DNA of 50,927 nucleotides from a virus: positions 1-50,927 of IMG/VR virus record IMGVR_UViG_3300044632_001258. The stretch is one strand, 5' to 3'. This document shows, piece by piece, positions 39,318 to 46,856 of the stretch; the first letter of the stretch is position 1; each line of letters starts with the position of its first letter. The position numbers were made by a program, and so were the translations under genes. The notes under the pieces are model-generated. The model was given only the letters and a program-made list of their open reading frames with translations. It did not search any database and was not told the DNA's origin.

Positions 39318-40481
39318 ATGAAAGATTTAATTAAGAAAGTTTTAACGGAACATTTGTTAACGGAGGGTGACCACCCAATACTTTACGATAAATATGAATT
39401 TGATGGTGCTAGTGTGTCACATTTTAAAACTGGAACCAATGTTTTTTTAGATAACAGTGTGAATATTGTAAATGACACATTCCAAGATACTGAATGTATT
39501 GAAAATACTGATATATGTATTCCATTCACTACTTTAGTACATGGTAGTAACGAATACAGAGTACCTCAATGGGATAAGGACGGAAAACAAATCCTTAAAA
39601 TCTCAATTAACGGTAATTTATATTTGACTTTAAAAGATTTTGAGAAGTACCTAAAAGGATATGATTTAGGTAGTTCTGATATGAATTTAGATGATATTGC
39701 TGCAAGAATAAAAACTGAAAAATTATTTTTATCGACACTTAATGAAATAATGGAAAACATTTATTCAAAATTAAAAAGTGACGATGGTGAGCCATTATTT
39801 GGTGAATCAGTTAAGGATGATAAATGTAAAACTAACCGTGGGGTTATTAATTTCAGAGGAGTTAAGTATGGTGTTGGATATAAGTTAGTTTCAGACTGGT
39901 CAATATTAAATTATTTCAATACAAATTCAGGTGTGATTAAATTCTTATTAAGAGAATATATGAATGTAACTGAAGTTAACCTTTCTGACTTCACTAAAAA
40001 CTTTAAAGATGAACAAACAAAATTTATAAATTGGATTAAAAAAAACCAAGTTTATCTTTTTGGTCCTGAATCTCAGTTTTTGGATAAGATGGAAAGAATA
40101 AATCTAACCTCATTAAATTCAGGTATCCAAAGAGAACAACAAGCGGTAATGATATTAATGAAGTTACATAATCTTGGTGAGGAAGGGATAACAGAGTACT
40201 GTCCTGGGTCAATCGAGGACACAATATATGGTAGAGATGTGAGAATAAACTTAGAGACTCCAATTTATTATCAGATAAAACCACTTAATGGTTTAATTAA
40301 AAAAACTGAAAATGGGTACCTTGTTCCAACTCACAGTATGAAAAGATATCCTAAGACTGTGGATAAATTTATTTTTGTTGGTAAAAATGGTAAGTACATT
40401 ATTTTCCAAAATGAAAATTATGAAGTTTCCAAAAAGGGGGATTTTGTGACTTTTAAAAATGAACCAATAACACAAAACTAA
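39318..40481 (+). CDS. Tagged protein with possible PD-(D/E)xK nuclease domain, 387 aa
   Basis: The leader MKDLIKKVLTEHLLTEGDHP contains LTE twice; L14-T15-E16 followed by G17 is an exact (L/I)xE/G site. The long middle is of unknown type. Near the C-terminus QREQQAVMILMKL (271-283), EDTIYGRDVRI with D307 and PIYYQIKPLNG with Q319-x-K321 follow the order Glu-Asp-(Gln)xLys of restriction-type nucleases. This is recognition by eye and moderate at best. If correct it would be an injected nuclease for host DNA or competing elements. It is convergent with the next minus-strand gene. Confidence 0.55.
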   Translation: MKDLIKKVLTEHLLTEGDHPILYDKYEFDGASVSHFKTGTNVFLDNSVNIVNDTFQDTECIENTDICIPFTTLVHGSNEYRVPQWDKDGKQILKISINGNLYLTLKDFEKYLKGYDLGSSDMNLDDIAARIKTEKLFLSTLNEIMENIYSKLKSDDGEPLFGESVKDDKCKTNRGVINFRGVKYGVGYKLVSDWSILNYFNTNSGVIKFLLREYMNVTEVNLSDFTKNFKDEQTKFINWIKKNQVYLFGPESQFLDKMERINLTSLNSGIQREQQAVMILMKLHNLGEEGITEYCPGSIEDTIYGRDVRINLETPIYYQIKPLNGLIKKTENGYLVPTHSMKRYPKTVDKFIFVGKNGKYIIFQNENYEVSKKGDFVTFKNEPITQN

Positions 40482-41179
40482 ATTGGGAATACATTAACGT
40501 CTATAAATTGCCAATTTGTGTCAATAAATGTTTTAGTATCTACAATAGGACTTAAACAATCCCAGATTGGGTCCTCAAACAAAATTCTGTCTTCATTTTT
40601 GATATCAAATATGAATTCTTCAAAGTCTTTGGGGTCCATCATATAATATTTACCAGTAATTAAGTTGTCGACAAATACTGAGTTTGTTTTGAATCCGACA
40701 TCAATTACAAATCTTTCACCATCTGATTCAATATAATATTCCAAATCTGAACAGTCGTAATGACCTTCTATTGTATAAATTATATTTTTATTATTTCTAT
40801 ATTTTATTGTTGCTTTTTTATTATGAATACATTCTTTCATTTTTTTTGAGTGACCGACATCTAAATAAAAATCTGTCATACCATCATTAATTACATCAAA
40901 TACTATTAATTTATTTAAAATTGTATAATTACTTAAATTAGTTCCGGCTAAAGATTGTATATTAGATATAAAATCATCTTGAAAACTGGCATATAGATTT
41001 GCAAGTGTATACGGTAAGTCATTTGGATTATATATTTCGATTAAAGGTACCTCATAATCAAAATTGTCTATACTTACCGTTACTTTTTCTTTAGAATTAA
41101 TTAATTCTATTCCATAAAAATCCCAAGACTTAAAAAAAGTATCAAATACTTTTATAAATCTATTAATTTCTTTAATCAT
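40478..41179 (-). CDS. Hypothetical protein, 233 aa
   Basis: Minus-strand gene starting MIKEINRFIKVFDTFFKSWD, whose ATG shares a base with the stop of the tagged gene at 41179-41478, so the two form an operon. It is rich in Asp, Ile, Tyr and Asn with many short strands (YNPNDLPYTLANLYASFQDD) and ends WQFIDVNVFPI. No family. Comparable in size and composition to the protein at 37559 but not clearly homologous. Confidence 0.6.
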   Translation of the reverse strand: MIKEINRFIKVFDTFFKSWDFYGIELINSKEKVTVSIDNFDYEVPLIEIYNPNDLPYTLANLYASFQDDFISNIQSLAGTNLSNYTILNKLIVFDVINDGMTDFYLDVGHSKKMKECIHNKKATIKYRNNKNIIYTIEGHYDCSDLEYYIESDGERFVIDVGFKTNSVFVDNLITGKYYMMDPKDFEEFIFDIKNEDRILFEDPIWDCLSPIVDTKTFIDTNWQFIDVNVFPI

Positions 41180-41478
41180 TAAAATTCTGGACTCATTATA
41201 CGTTTTAGCTCATCTAAGTTTTTAGGGTATATAACGTTAGTGACTAAACCTTTAGAATCTTTGGTATATGTTTTAATTCTATCGGAAATTTCAACATATT
41301 GTGCGGAACCATCAGGATTTTTAAATTCAAATTTATTTGAATTTATTTTTGTGATACCTTTACCTTTTTGTGACGAAAGAAAATTTACAATATCTTTATA
41401 ATCACTAACTAATTGTTCATTGACTACTTTTTTAACTATTCTTTGTAAATCTGATTCTGTTAACTTTATAATTTTCAT
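41179..41478 (-). CDS. LTESDL-tagged small protein, 99 aa
   Basis: Leader MKIIKLTESDLQRIVKKVV closely matches the 5210 protein; L6-T7-E8 is followed by S9, an exact site. The body is basic (SSQKGKGITKINSNKFEFK) and beta-rich, about 90 residues after cleavage. Driven by TATTTAT 13 bp upstream. Function unknown; probable packaged protein. Confidence 0.62.
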   Translation of the reverse strand: MKIIKLTESDLQRIVKKVVNEQLVSDYKDIVNFLSSQKGKGITKINSNKFEFKNPDGSAQYVEISDRIKTYTKDSKGLVTNVIYPKNLDELKRIMSPEF

Positions 41479-41491
41479 AATGTTTTTTATT

Positions 41492-41498
41492 ATAAATA
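41492..41498 (-). promoter_or_regulatory. TATTTAT-class (probable late) promoter, minus strand
   Basis: TATTTAT on the minus strand, 13 bp before the start codon at 41478 and directly downstream of a minus-strand terminator. Confidence 0.45.
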
Positions 41499-41512
41499 CT
41501 AAATAGATGAAA

Positions 41513-41545
41513 TAAAAAACCCCCTTTTGGGGGTTTTCTTTTTAT
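41513..41545 (-). terminator. Rho-independent terminator, minus strand
   Basis: CCCCC/GGGGG hairpin with loop AAAA, followed on the minus strand by TTTTTTATTT. On the plus strand it also has a T-run, so it may act both ways. It ends the 41548 gene. Confidence 0.8.
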
Positions 41546-41547
41546 TC

Positions 41548-41796
41548 TTACAGACCGTACACTTCTCGGTATTTAACTCCTAAAAGTTCTTTAGCTTTGT
41601 TAATTGCTTGTTCTTTATTTTGGAGTCCTTTTTCTACCATTTTTTTAGAGTGATATATGATGTAATCAGTTGAGATAACCTCACCAATTGACCATTTATT
41701 TTTACTCTCTTTTGCTGGTTTTAGATTGTCTTTTGCATAGACATCATAAAACCCTACCTTACAGATGTAACGACCTTTTGCTGAACTTTTTGCCAT
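41548..41796 (-). CDS. Hypothetical basic protein, 82 aa
   Basis: MAKSSAKGRYICKVGFYDVY begins a Lys-rich small protein ending KELLGVKYREVYGL. Strand-rich N-terminus with a C-terminal helix (NKEQAINKAKELL). No family. A long AT-rich leader without a clear promoter lies upstream. Confidence 0.55.
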   Translation of the reverse strand: MAKSSAKGRYICKVGFYDVYAKDNLKPAKESKNKWSIGEVISTDYIIYHSKKMVEKGLQNKEQAINKAKELLGVKYREVYGL

Positions 41797-41856
41797 AGTT
41801 TTTATTTTTATTTTGTTTGATAAATTTAAATGAAATTTTTTTTAATATCAATAGGT

Positions 41857-42300
41857 TTAAGATATAGAATTACTCAGAGCTATTTGAATATTTGAATATT
41901 CTTTGTTACCTGTGACTTCTTCTCCGCAATATTCAGGAAGTTTTTTTAATTCTTTTTCAAATTCAATTTCCACCCAACACTTACCGTTATCTAATACGTC
42001 TATATCTACTTGATTTCCGTCAAATTTTGTTTTGTATCTTGTTTTTTCTAATTTAACATCTGTAGAATTATAAAGTTCTAATGCTTCATTTATTGGAATT
42101 TCATATTCGTATTCTAATTTAGTTACCTCATCTATTTTTGATTTATAAGTAATGGTTGCGGTGATGGTTTTTCCTTCAATAATCCTAACACGAAGGTGTT
42201 TCTTACCTTTAACCATTAGATAACCTTGTTTAATTCTGACACCTTTTAAATCTTCAAAAACAGGGTATTTCAGTTTAAATTTTCTCTCTTTCTCTATCAT
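41857..42300 (-). CDS. CYTH-domain triphosphatase
   Basis: 147 residues starting MIEKERKFKL, with the ExExK signature E3-E5-K7. LRVRII, ATITYKSKI, the Glu/Lys-rich KLEYEYEIP, EKTRYKTKF, VDIDVL and CWVEIEFEKEL follow the tunnel-fold order. CYTH enzymes hydrolyse triphosphates such as inorganic tripolyphosphate, thiamine triphosphate or RNA 5' ends. With PPK2 in the same region, a polyphosphate-related role is plausible. Start fixed by TATATTTG 4 bp upstream. Confidence 0.85.
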   Translation of the reverse strand: MIEKERKFKLKYPVFEDLKGVRIKQGYLMVKGKKHLRVRIIEGKTITATITYKSKIDEVTKLEYEYEIPINEALELYNSTDVKLEKTRYKTKFDGNQVDIDVLDNGKCWVEIEFEKELKKLPEYCGEEVTGNKEYSNIQIALSNSIS

Positions 42301-42304
42301 AGTA

Positions 42305-42312
42305 CAAATATA
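42305..42312 (-). promoter_or_regulatory. TAnnTTTG promoter, 4 bp before ATG, minus strand
   Basis: TATATTTG on the minus strand, then TACT and the ATG at 42300. No TTG at the standard distance. It makes the CYTH gene an early-type gene inside a late-type region. Confidence 0.55.
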
Positions 42313-42336
42313 GTTAAAAATTACTATTAAATATAA

Positions 42337-42343
42337 TATTTAT
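42337..42343 (+). promoter_or_regulatory. TATTTAT-class (probable late) promoter
   Basis: TATTTAT 17 bp before ATG 42361; divergent from the CYTH promoter. Confidence 0.4.
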
Positions 42344-42360
42344 AAAAGAATATTAAAAAA

Positions 42361-42822
42361 ATGGGGATAGAAAAAATAATCAAACAAGTTTTGAAAGAGG
42401 AATTTACTAGTCAAATGTGTCAATCTCCTGAAGTTAATAAAAAATTCAAGGAGTTCAAAATCTATCGTCTTGGGTACTGTAGAAAGTTGGTTTTTGATGG
42501 CGAATTAAAGAAAATAAAAGATATACAAAAAGAGACTGGTAATATCATACAGAAAGGACCTTATAAAGGTGGGAATAAATCTGAGGTATTGAAAAAATTA
42601 AATGATAACTATAACCAAAGATTGAATGAAAAATGTGGAGGGGTAATTTTTATGGGTAAAGAACCGGATTTAGATAGAACTCCAGGAGTAGACCCTTGCA
42701 AGATTCCATCAGTTATAAATGATTACAAAAACCCAAATGTTCGTAGGTCTTACAATAAATACATGGGATACCCTGAAAATGAAGACATATTCAGTGGAGG
42801 ACCAATCTCACCAATGATATGA
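42361..42822 (+). CDS. Tagged Cys-containing protein, 153 aa
   Basis: Leader MGIEKIIKQVLKEEF is an amphipathic helix with L-K-E followed by E, so similar to but not an exact protease site. The body holds scattered Cys (QMCQS, GYCRK, EKCGG, DPCKI) and a basic middle, with a Pro/Tyr/Asn-rich end (NPNVRRSYNKYMGYP). Its stop overlaps the MKYVITES gene by ATGA, exactly as in the 1653/2756 pair. Function unknown. Confidence 0.6.
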   Translation: MGIEKIIKQVLKEEFTSQMCQSPEVNKKFKEFKIYRLGYCRKLVFDGELKKIKDIQKETGNIIQKGPYKGGNKSEVLKKLNDNYNQRLNEKCGGVIFMGKEPDLDRTPGVDPCKIPSVINDYKNPNVRRSYNKYMGYPENEDIFSGGPISPMI

Positions 42823-43202
42823 AATACGTAATCACAGAATCCCAACATGGGAGGTTAAAGAACTATATGATATCATATTTTGATATACTGTTCCAGCCTG
42901 ATTCAATTCATTATACTCATCCGTATGTTTACGATTATGAAGGGAATGAAACTGAAGACCGAAACGTGTTTGAATTTTATTATGGTAACTATATGGATGA
43001 GGATTTTGTCTTCACTTGGTATGGTAGTGATTACTATGATGAGGATGAGGATTATGACTTAAAAGTAATATCACCAATAGTACAAGTTGCAATTGATAGG
43101 TCATATGAACTTGATGGTATTTTTGGAGAAGATAAATGGGAAGAGACATTTAAAGAATGGTTCAAAGAAACTTTCGGGATGGATGTTAAAACCGTAAAGT
43201 GA
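42819..43202 (+). CDS. MKYxITES-tagged acidic protein, 127 aa
   Basis: Starts MKYVITESQHGRLKNYMIS; I5-T6-E7 followed by S8 is an exact site. The middle is extremely acidic and Tyr-rich (GSDYYDEDEDYD). The C-terminal third (LDGIFGEDKWEETFKEWF) matches the 2756 protein, so they are paralogues. Function unknown; probably paired with the product of the preceding gene. Confidence 0.62.
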   Translation: MKYVITESQHGRLKNYMISYFDILFQPDSIHYTHPYVYDYEGNETEDRNVFEFYYGNYMDEDFVFTWYGSDYYDEDEDYDLKVISPIVQVAIDRSYELDGIFGEDKWEETFKEWFKETFGMDVKTVK

Positions 43203-43205
43203 TTA

Positions 43206-43212
43206 TATTTAT
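43206..43212 (+). promoter_or_regulatory. TATTTAT-class (probable late) promoter
   Basis: TATTTAT 11 bp before ATG 43224. Confidence 0.45.
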
Positions 43213-43223
43213 ATAAAAAGACT

Positions 43224-43694
43224 ATGGAATATTTAAAAAAGTTTTATGATTTATTAGGGACTGAAATGGGTAATGTTAGACCATTAATTAATGAAGACTC
43301 ATTACCTATTGAACCTAAACTTGATGTTGAACCATCAAAATATGTGACACCAAACAGAGGACATATTATGACTAAATTTGGTATAATAACAGTAAATAAT
43401 GATTTAAATTTAACAGTTAATGGTAAAGTTTTAAGTCTTGGTATAAGAAGAAAGTCTGGTGTGAATCCATTTGGTGGTATTGGAATTGATGAATTAAATG
43501 TGATGAGCGCTAAAGAAAATGGTAACAATATTACTTTAACATTAAAATTAAAATCTTCAACAGAACGAAAACAGACTAACTTTACATTAGACTTACCTGA
43601 AGACAAAATCAAAAACGTATCAGTAGATGGTAAAAATATTACAGTTACTAGTGGTGATGAAACGTTTTACGTAAGTCTAATCAGAAACAAATAA
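43224..43694 (+). CDS. Tagged-type beta-rich protein, 156 aa
   Basis: Leader MEYLKKFYDLLGTEMGNVRP then LINEDSLPIE, similar to VLINEDEAS in the PPK2 extension; I-N-E is followed by D. The rest is strand-rich with Asn/Gly turns (KFGIITVNNDLNLTVNGKVL, LTLKLKSSTERKQTNFTL), like a beta-sandwich. Convergent with the small gene at 43701. Function unknown. Confidence 0.58.
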   Translation: MEYLKKFYDLLGTEMGNVRPLINEDSLPIEPKLDVEPSKYVTPNRGHIMTKFGIITVNNDLNLTVNGKVLSLGIRRKSGVNPFGGIGIDELNVMSAKENGNNITLTLKLKSSTERKQTNFTLDLPEDKIKNVSVDGKNITVTSGDETFYVSLIRNK

Positions 43695-43700
43695 AAAACT

Positions 43701-43943
43701 TTACGGTTTATTTTTTAAAACTGTTTCTAAAATCTCAATTGTTTCTTTATCTTTTTTTGTCTTTTTATTTTTAGACTTGAGCTCTTTAAGTGCTAAAACT
43801 AACTCTTCTTTGTTATTTGACTCTTTTCTAATTTGACGATGTCCCGTACACTTGGACATATGTAATTCATTCTCAAGCTCCAAAATACGAGACTCAAGGT
43901 ACTTGATTCGTTGTTCGTATTGGTATGTAGTTGAGTTGTTCAT
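43701..43943 (-). CDS. Small coiled-coil protein, 80 aa
   Basis: MNNSTTYQYEQRIKYLESRI and then LELENELHMSKCTG form a helix; the C-terminus is Lys/Glu-rich (KELKSKNKKTKKDKETIEIL). A promoter-like TATCTTCG lies about 8 bp upstream of its start. Function unknown. Confidence 0.55.
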   Translation of the reverse strand: MNNSTTYQYEQRIKYLESRILELENELHMSKCTGHRQIRKESNNKEELVLALKELKSKNKKTKKDKETIEILETVLKNKP

Positions 43944-43964
43944 ACAGAATACGAAGATACGACA

Positions 43965-43971
43965 TATTTAT
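43965..43971 (+). promoter_or_regulatory. TATTTAT-class (probable late) promoter
   Basis: TATTTAT, 5 bp, ATG 43977. It excludes a TTG start at 43971. Confidence 0.5.
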
Positions 43972-43976
43972 TGAAT

Positions 43977-44408
43977 ATGAAAGAATTAATCAGGAAAGTT
44001 TTGACCGAATCACGAGAGGTGAAAACTAATGACTTTACAGGACTTGAAAAAGTTATTGTAAAAGATGCTGAAAAACTCATTAAAGATTATCCTTATTTAG
44101 ATTCGGTTTACGGAGTTAATTCTATTGAAGAAGTTGGTGATAACTTAGAAGGTAGAGTTATTGTTAAGTTAAAACCTGGACTAAGTAAGTATTTCAGGAA
44201 AAGTAATAGTGATTATGACGAAGTTAATAATTTTTATATATATTATGGCATACAAGTTCATAATACAATACCAAAGGATTTATCAGACTCTGCTGACATT
44301 TATACATTTGAAGCAAGGTTAGAGGATTCACTTAATCCCAAACTTGGGTTAAATACTAAAAATGGAAAATTCAACGTGTATTTCATTTTACTACCTATAC
44401 GAGAATAA
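43977..44408 (+). CDS. LIRKVLTES-tagged protein, 143 aa
   Basis: Leader MKELIRKVLTESREVKTND; L9-T10-E11 followed by S12 is an exact (L/I)xE/S site, giving a mature protein of about 132 residues. The body alternates strands and helices (DNLEGRVIVKLKPGLSKYF, YYGIQVHNTIPKDLSD). No family recognised. Monocistronic, followed by a terminator. Confidence 0.62.
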   Translation: MKELIRKVLTESREVKTNDFTGLEKVIVKDAEKLIKDYPYLDSVYGVNSIEEVGDNLEGRVIVKLKPGLSKYFRKSNSDYDEVNNFYIYYGIQVHNTIPKDLSDSADIYTFEARLEDSLNPKLGLNTKNGKFNVYFILLPIRE

Positions 44409-44460
44409 TGTTGATTTATAAAAGAAACGGGCTTAGGACCGCTGTAGTTTAGGCTACATT

Positions 44461-44494
44461 AACCCCACTGAATTCGCTACTCGGTGGGGTTTTC
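44461..44494 (+). terminator. Rho-independent terminator
   Basis: AACCCCAC and GTGGGGTT pair around an imperfect loop, followed by TTTC and AT-rich sequence. The 50 bp before it (44409-44460) hold only short chance hairpins. Confidence 0.75.
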
Positions 44495-44513
44495 ATTTTA
44501 TGATATGTTTGTA

Positions 44514-44520
44514 TATTTAT
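44514..44520 (+). promoter_or_regulatory. TATTTAT-class (probable late) promoter
   Basis: TATTTAT, 5 bp, ATG 44526. It excludes the longer frame from 44484. Confidence 0.5.
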
Positions 44521-44525
44521 TTAGT

Positions 44526-45668
44526 ATGAACTTACAGGAAAACATACAAAGAATTAAAGAAATGATGGGATTAACCGAAGTAGTTAATATTTCCGATGAC
44601 TCATACCTGTCAATGAATATTAAAAACTTCCCAAAGTATAAAAAGGAAGTTGTTGAATTACTTAAAGATAAATTAAATAATTCAGATAAAGATTTTATTA
44701 CGTTTAAAAATTCTGTAATAGTTGGATATGATGATAATAAAATACCAATCTTATCAGATGATTTAAAAGTTGATAATAGATTTTTAAATTATATGGTGTC
44801 AATGGGAAGTAAAAAATTCAACTCATTGTTACATAGTATTTTTTCTGATTATTTTGGTATTGAACAACAAACTAATAATACTCAATCGGCGGTTGCCAAT
44901 TGTGACCCATCAAATTTTACAATAGTTGGGCCTTTAGTTGCTAAAGACGATAAAATGCTTATGAGTTATTGGATTAGTCAAAAAGGTGGTAAAGTATATA
45001 AAATTAGATTCCCTAAAGAATGTGAATCTGAATTATCTTTAGGTGATAGAGGAACATATGTTACAGTTGAGCCAGTTCAAAATAGAACACATTTCCCAAA
45101 AGGAATTCCTGAAAGTTTAAGAGGGAAAAAACTTGGAACACTTATATATCTTGCAATGATAAAAAAATTGGGTTATGTTACAAGTAGTATGGGTAATAGT
45201 GCTGAAATAAGAATGGTGTGGCAAGACATATTAACGAACCCGAAATATGAAAATGATGTGATGTCACTTATCTTACAAAAACAAATTCTTGTGTTTGACA
45301 AAAATACTAATGAAGATGTTAAAAGTATCTTCAATGAGTTTGTGTCAGATAAATTCACAGACAAGAAATCAGTTAGAATTTCACCAGCACTTAAAGAAAT
45401 ATTGGGAGAAGATTTCACCAATTGGTATAATAGTTTAGAACAAAATCCTGAAGATTCTATTGAGGATAACATAAAAAAATACGAAGGAGAAATTCCGAAA
45501 GGAGGGGATACCGTCGTAGATACAACCACAAATAAAATATATTCTTTTAATGGGGAATGGGAAGACAAGGGTAAACAATTAATCCAATTATCAAGTGATA
45601 AATTTGAATCATTGTTGTTACCTGCTGAAGAAAAGAAAAGATTTAAAGTAATACATAGAAGTACATAA
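44526..45668 (+). CDS. ENIQRIKEMMGL-tagged protein, GNAT-like segment, 380 aa
   Basis: Leader MNLQENIQRIKEMMGLTEVV, a third tag style; L16-T17-E18 is followed by V, not an ideal site. In the middle, HFPKGIPESLRGKKLGTLIY and LAMIKKLGYVTSSMGN resemble the acetyl-CoA-binding R-G-x-x-L-G and following strand-helix of GNAT acetyltransferases; this is weak evidence. The C-terminal part has EIPKGGDTVVDTTTNKIYSF, a short beta domain. It could be a packaged host-modifying enzyme. Confidence 0.55.
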   Translation: MNLQENIQRIKEMMGLTEVVNISDDSYLSMNIKNFPKYKKEVVELLKDKLNNSDKDFITFKNSVIVGYDDNKIPILSDDLKVDNRFLNYMVSMGSKKFNSLLHSIFSDYFGIEQQTNNTQSAVANCDPSNFTIVGPLVAKDDKMLMSYWISQKGGKVYKIRFPKECESELSLGDRGTYVTVEPVQNRTHFPKGIPESLRGKKLGTLIYLAMIKKLGYVTSSMGNSAEIRMVWQDILTNPKYENDVMSLILQKQILVFDKNTNEDVKSIFNEFVSDKFTDKKSVRISPALKEILGEDFTNWYNSLEQNPEDSIEDNIKKYEGEIPKGGDTVVDTTTNKIYSFNGEWEDKGKQLIQLSSDKFESLLLPAEEKKRFKVIHRST

Positions 45669-45680
45669 TATGAACCTACA
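45665..45680 (+). repeat. Leader-start repeat, copy 1
   Basis: ATAATATGAACCTACA occurs here and again at 48774-48789, each time just after a stop codon. It encodes the beginning MNLQ of the 44526-type leader. Confidence 0.6.
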
Positions 45681-45732
45681 GGAACAAATATCAAGAATAC
45701 AATCAATTAATAATGTATTTATCATAATATGA
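45670..45732 (+). pseudogene. Orphan ENIQRI-type leader (20 codons)
   Basis: ATG 45670 to TGA 45730-45732 reads MNLQEQISRIQSINNVFII. The first ten residues match the leader of 44526 (MNLQENIQRI), but no body follows; instead the TATTTAT promoter and start of the next gene lie inside its end. It looks like a leader left behind after loss or replacement of its gene. It might also be a translated leader peptide. Confidence 0.5.
45716..45722 (+). promoter_or_regulatory. TATTTAT-class (probable late) promoter
   Basis: TATTTAT 6 bp before ATG 45729, inside the orphan leader. Confidence 0.45.
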
Positions 45733-46058
45733 TACTAACTTCTGAAAGAGCTGAAAAATTATTTAATTCGGATTATATTAAAAAAATATATCCGATGATT
45801 GATAAGATTGATGCTGAAGTTGTATGGGATGGGGACGAAGATTTTCCTTTTTATAAAATTTATTTAACAGTAAAGTTAAACGACCCAACAATAACAAGTA
45901 AAAATATGTACGATAAGGGATTTGACCCACATTATTTGTATCAGGAGCATTTAAAGTACCTACTACAATTTTTAAGTATTAACTCAAATACCTCAACGAT
46001 AGAACAAGTGTATATTAAAACATTAGGACCTGATGGGGAGGAAATAAATTATTACTAA
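45729..46058 (+). CDS. Hypothetical protein, 109 aa
   Basis: MILTSERAEKLFNSDYIKKI is a helical opening like MKYxITES tags but without the Glu site. The body has VVWDGDEDFPFYKIYLTVKL and a helix DPHYLYQEHLKYLLQFL, giving the same strand-then-helix pattern as the MKY-tagged proteins at 2756 and 42819. Its stop is 1 bp before the next ATG, so it starts a four-gene operon to 48.8 kb. Confidence 0.58.
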   Translation: MILTSERAEKLFNSDYIKKIYPMIDKIDAEVVWDGDEDFPFYKIYLTVKLNDPTITSKNMYDKGFDPHYLYQEHLKYLLQFLSINSNTSTIEQVYIKTLGPDGEEINYY

Positions 46059-46059
46059 T

Positions 46060-46845
46060 ATGAGATTAAAAGAAGAAATATCGGATAATAATTTAAGTGG
46101 TAGATTAAAATTAGAAAAAATAATTGCATCATTTGTTAAAGGAACATTTGACAAAAATATCTTGACTAATAATTTCCATGATGTTGAGGTTAATATTTTT
46201 AATACTGATTATGGAACACAATGTCATGTTACCGTTTTAATGAAAAATTCTTTTTCAGGTGAAGAGTCAGATAGATTTCATAATAGTTTGAGGAATGTTA
46301 GGTCAGTCATTCGTGATGTTTTTCCTGAGTTTAACGCAGGGATAAGTTTTAACACTGAAACACTTGAGTCCTATAACAAAGGTAAATGGTGGTATGAGGA
46401 AAAAAAGAAACCAATCAAAGAGAGTGAGAATAAGATATTAAATCTTATTGAAAGACAAGGACTATTTAATTTTCTTAATATATCTGAATTAAATCCATAC
46501 CAACTGGGTAAGACGTTTGATTTAGACGCTCTACCGAAAGGTGTTAAATACCAATTCTTGGACGATACTTCGGAACATTTAGTTAGTCAATGGATAAGTG
46601 ATTATGTTAGTGGTGATAAACTATCATCTTTAATGTATCAAACTAAAACTATTAGTGGTAAAAGAAATTATGAAATACAGTATTTCGGTGGGGGAGGTGT
46701 GACAGGGGAAAGATTTGATAATGAAGGACAGTATCGTGGACTTATAAATTTGGCCTACTCACAATTACCTGAACACATATTTAATAATTTATATGAAATT
46801 GTATTGTACGAAGTGTATTATAATGGTATATACAAACAAAATTGA
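46060..46845 (+). CDS. Two-unit hypothetical protein with internal tag, 261 aa
   Basis: The first unit (1-115, starting MRLKEEISDNNLSGRLKLEK) ends in a Trp/Lys region, then KKPIKESENKILNLIERQGL at 116-135 holds I119-K120-E121 followed by S122, an exact site. The second unit opens KILNLIERQGLFNFLNISEL, similar to KILKLIDELGLWNAKEALGI at the start of the 47905 protein. So it looks like two packaged-type proteins fused in one frame. No domain recognised. Confidence 0.58.
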   Translation: MRLKEEISDNNLSGRLKLEKIIASFVKGTFDKNILTNNFHDVEVNIFNTDYGTQCHVTVLMKNSFSGEESDRFHNSLRNVRSVIRDVFPEFNAGISFNTETLESYNKGKWWYEEKKKPIKESENKILNLIERQGLFNFLNISELNPYQLGKTFDLDALPKGVKYQFLDDTSEHLVSQWISDYVSGDKLSSLMYQTKTISGKRNYEIQYFGGGGVTGERFDNEGQYRGLINLAYSQLPEHIFNNLYEIVLYEVYYNGIYKQN

Positions 46846-46856
46846 AGAATGATACA

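Noticed and set aside
44409-44460. GTAGTTTAGGCTAC hairpin before the terminator at 44461
   Set aside because: Only a 4-bp stem without promoter; not enough for an RNA gene call.
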